Assembly (NCBI GenBank): GCA_900549705.1
Contig: URPI01000109.1
Coordinates: 1-7,351, forward strand
Origin: an uncultured Eubacteriales bacterium
Lineage (GTDB): Bacteria; Bacillota; Clostridia; Oscillospirales; Oscillospiraceae
Reading direction: 5' to 3'
Length of the DNA stretch: 7,351 bases
A program made the translations under genes and the position numbers. Position 1 is the first letter of the stretch; every line of letters begins with the position of its first letter. Below the pieces are notes generated by a model. It saw only the letters and a list, made by a program, of their open reading frames with translations, had not been told where the DNA came from and ran no database searches. Below are positions 6,489-7,351 of the stretch, piece by piece.

Positions 6489-7179
6489 GGACGTTATTGT
6501 TGCCTGCGACTTTTCCAGCGCAGAGCAGGTTTTCGCATTTCTGGACAAATTTGAGGGCAAGAAGCCCTTTGTAAAGATTGGCATGGAGCTGTACTACGCC
6601 GAGGGTCCTGCCATCGTGCGGGAGATTAAGGCCCGCGGTCACAAGATTTTCCTGGATTTGAAGCTCCACGACATTCCCAACACGGTGAAAAAGGCCATGG
6701 CTGTGCTGAGCAACCTGGACGTGGACATCTGCAACCTCCACGCCGCCGGTACTACCGCCATGATGACCGCCGCTCTGGAAGGTCTGACCCGTCCCGACGG
6801 CAGCCGCCCCCTGCTGATTGCCGTCACCCAGTTGACCTCCACCGACCAGGAGTCCATGGAGCGGGATCTGATGATTCATGCCCCCATCGACGAAGTGGTA
6901 ATGCACTACGCCGAGACTGCCAAGAACGCAGGTCTTGACGGCATTGTCTGCTCCCCCCTGGAAGCCGGCAAGGTGCATGAGCGCTGCGGCAAGGAGTTCC
7001 TCACCGTCACCCCCGGCGTTCGCTTTGCGGACGGCGACGTGGGCGACCAGAAGCGGGTCATGACCCCCGCTGCCGCCAAGGCCATTGGCTCTGATTACAT
7101 TGTGGTGGGTCGTCCCATCACCGCCGCCGCTGACCCGGTGGCTGCCTACGAGCGCTGCCTGGCTGAGTTCTGCGACTAA
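6481..7179 (+). CDS. pyrF: Orotidine-5'-phosphate decarboxylase (PyrF)
   Basis: This 232-residue cytoplasmic TIM-barrel enzyme decarboxylates OMP to UMP, the last step of the pathway. It is the short bacterial (E. coli/B. subtilis) type. D10 (VACDF) is a likely ribose contact. The catalytic charged network is K32 (FVKIG) plus FLDLKLHDIPNTV (57-69), giving D59, K61 and D64. TPGVR (177-181) and GDQKRVMTP (188-196) form the mobile-loop and phosphate region, and VVGRPIT (208-214) supplies the phosphate-binding Arg. All expected catalytic residues are present. The start is supported by AGGAGG (6467-6472), 8 nt upstream and inside pyrD, and the gene overlaps the pyrD end by 8 nt. B. subtilis places pyrE next, but none follows within this window. 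Confidence 0.97.
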   Translation: MGKDVIVACDFSSAEQVFAFLDKFEGKKPFVKIGMELYYAEGPAIVREIKARGHKIFLDLKLHDIPNTVKKAMAVLSNLDVDICNLHAAGTTAMMTAALEGLTRPDGSRPLLIAVTQLTSTDQESMERDLMIHAPIDEVVMHYAETAKNAGLDGIVCSPLEAGKVHERCGKEFLTVTPGVRFADGDVGDQKRVMTPAAAKAIGSDYIVVGRPITAAADPVAAYERCLAEFCD

Positions 7180-7207
7180 GGCTGGCGGCTGTGCCAATAT
7201 TCGCATA

Positions 7208-7238
7208 CGCCCTGTAGGGGGCGACCACTAGCCGCCCC
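7208..7238. repeat. Palindromic intergenic element after pyrF
   Basis: GGGGCG (7218-7223) pairs with CGCCCC (7233-7238). An alternative stem, CGCCC (7208-7212) with GGGCG (7219-7223), uses the same G-run. The wording around 'TGTAGGGGGCGACC' resembles GC-rich intergenic elements that I recall as frequent in gut Clostridia; that is recollection, not a search. It is not followed by a T-tract. The 3' flank of pyrF (7180-7351) shows no credible gene. Confidence 0.4.
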
Positions 7239-7276
7239 GAAGCTGACGGGACAGAGCGGTTGGGCGAATGATACCA

Positions 7277-7321
7277 GCTGCCGACCAGCACCCCTCGGCT
7301 TCCCCCGAGGGGAAGCTGGCA
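7277..7321 (-). repeat. Structured intergenic repeat, copy 3 (inverted)
   Basis: GCTTCCCC (7298-7305) and GGGGAAGC (7309-7316) form a perfect 8-bp stem around a CGA loop, and GCTG/CAGC (7277-7280 with 7286-7289) forms a second small hairpin. On the minus strand, 7321-7292 matches 19-48 at 24 of 30 positions. One C-G pair of the stem in copy 1 (27 with 39) is T-A here, a paired change that keeps the stem. Copies 1 and 3 thus flank the operon in opposite orientation. Confidence 0.6.
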
Positions 7322-7325
7322 TGGC

Positions 7326-7351
7326 AAATAATCGGCACTTCGGAACCGATT
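7326..7351 (+). terminator. Probable operon terminator, cut by the window end
   Basis: AATCGG (7330-7335) pairs with CCGATT (7346-7351). Inside it, C-UUCG-G (7338-7343) forms a stable tetraloop, with two mismatched pairs between the two stems. An A-rich stretch precedes the left arm, and the right arm ends in TT at the last base, as at the start of a T-tract. If Ts continue beyond the window, this is the intrinsic terminator of the pyr operon. The decisive bases are not visible. Confidence 0.45.

Noticed and set aside
5502..6584. Minus-strand open frame opposite pyrD
   Set aside because: It has the same His/Gly-rich shadow composition and is fully covered by pyrD and the start of pyrF, which carry complete catalytic motifs.
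7118..7327. Small minus-strand open frame covering the end of pyrF and the 3' flank
   Set aside because: It overlaps the well-supported pyrF and two palindromic repeats, and its Arg/Pro/Ser-rich translation shows no domain.

Overview
The window holds most of a de novo pyrimidine (UMP) biosynthesis operon, all on the + strand, in the order pyrC - carB - pyrK - pyrD - pyrF. High GC content, strong AGGAGG-type ribosome binding sites, a textbook sigma-A/sigma-70 promoter and the pairing of a class 1B dihydroorotate dehydrogenase (PyrD) with its iron-sulfur subunit PyrK point to a Gram-positive Firmicute. The GC-rich palindromic intergenic repeats fit a gut Clostridia/Oscillospiraceae-type genome. 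That placement is inference from style and gene content, not from a marker gene.

Layout. Bases 1-272 are non-coding. They begin with a GC-rich multi-hairpin repeat (1-59), followed by a stretch with no recognised feature (about 60-146). Next comes a promoter with perfect -35 and -10 hexamers 17 bp apart (147-175) and a leader of about 90 nt. The leader carries a terminator-like hairpin with a T6 tract, and a 26-codon open frame whose stop overlaps the pyrC start (ATGA). This looks like an attenuator, and no PyrR-type binding site was recognised by eye. pyrC (273-1484) encodes dihydroorotase, and carB (1547-4714) the large subunit of carbamoyl-phosphate synthase. A 128-nt gap of tandem hairpins (4715-4842) precedes pyrK (4843-5574). 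pyrD (5574-6488) and pyrF (6481-7179) follow, overlapping their upstream neighbours by 1 nt and 8 nt. The 3' flank (7180-7351) holds further hairpins, an inverted copy of the 5' repeat and what looks like an intrinsic terminator cut by the window end.

How the genes work together. CarB, with a CarA glutaminase not encoded here, makes carbamoyl phosphate. Aspartate transcarbamoylase (pyrB, not here) makes carbamoyl aspartate, which PyrC cyclises to dihydroorotate. The PyrD-PyrK complex oxidises dihydroorotate to orotate and passes electrons to NAD+. PyrE (not here) makes OMP, and PyrF decarboxylates OMP to UMP. All five enzymes keep the catalytic or ligand residues I could check and appear intact.

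The genes are ordinary core metabolism, and I see no new enzymatic system. The parts worth a second look are the pyr leader, the abrupt composition change inside pyrC, and the family of structured repeats that flank and interrupt the operon.
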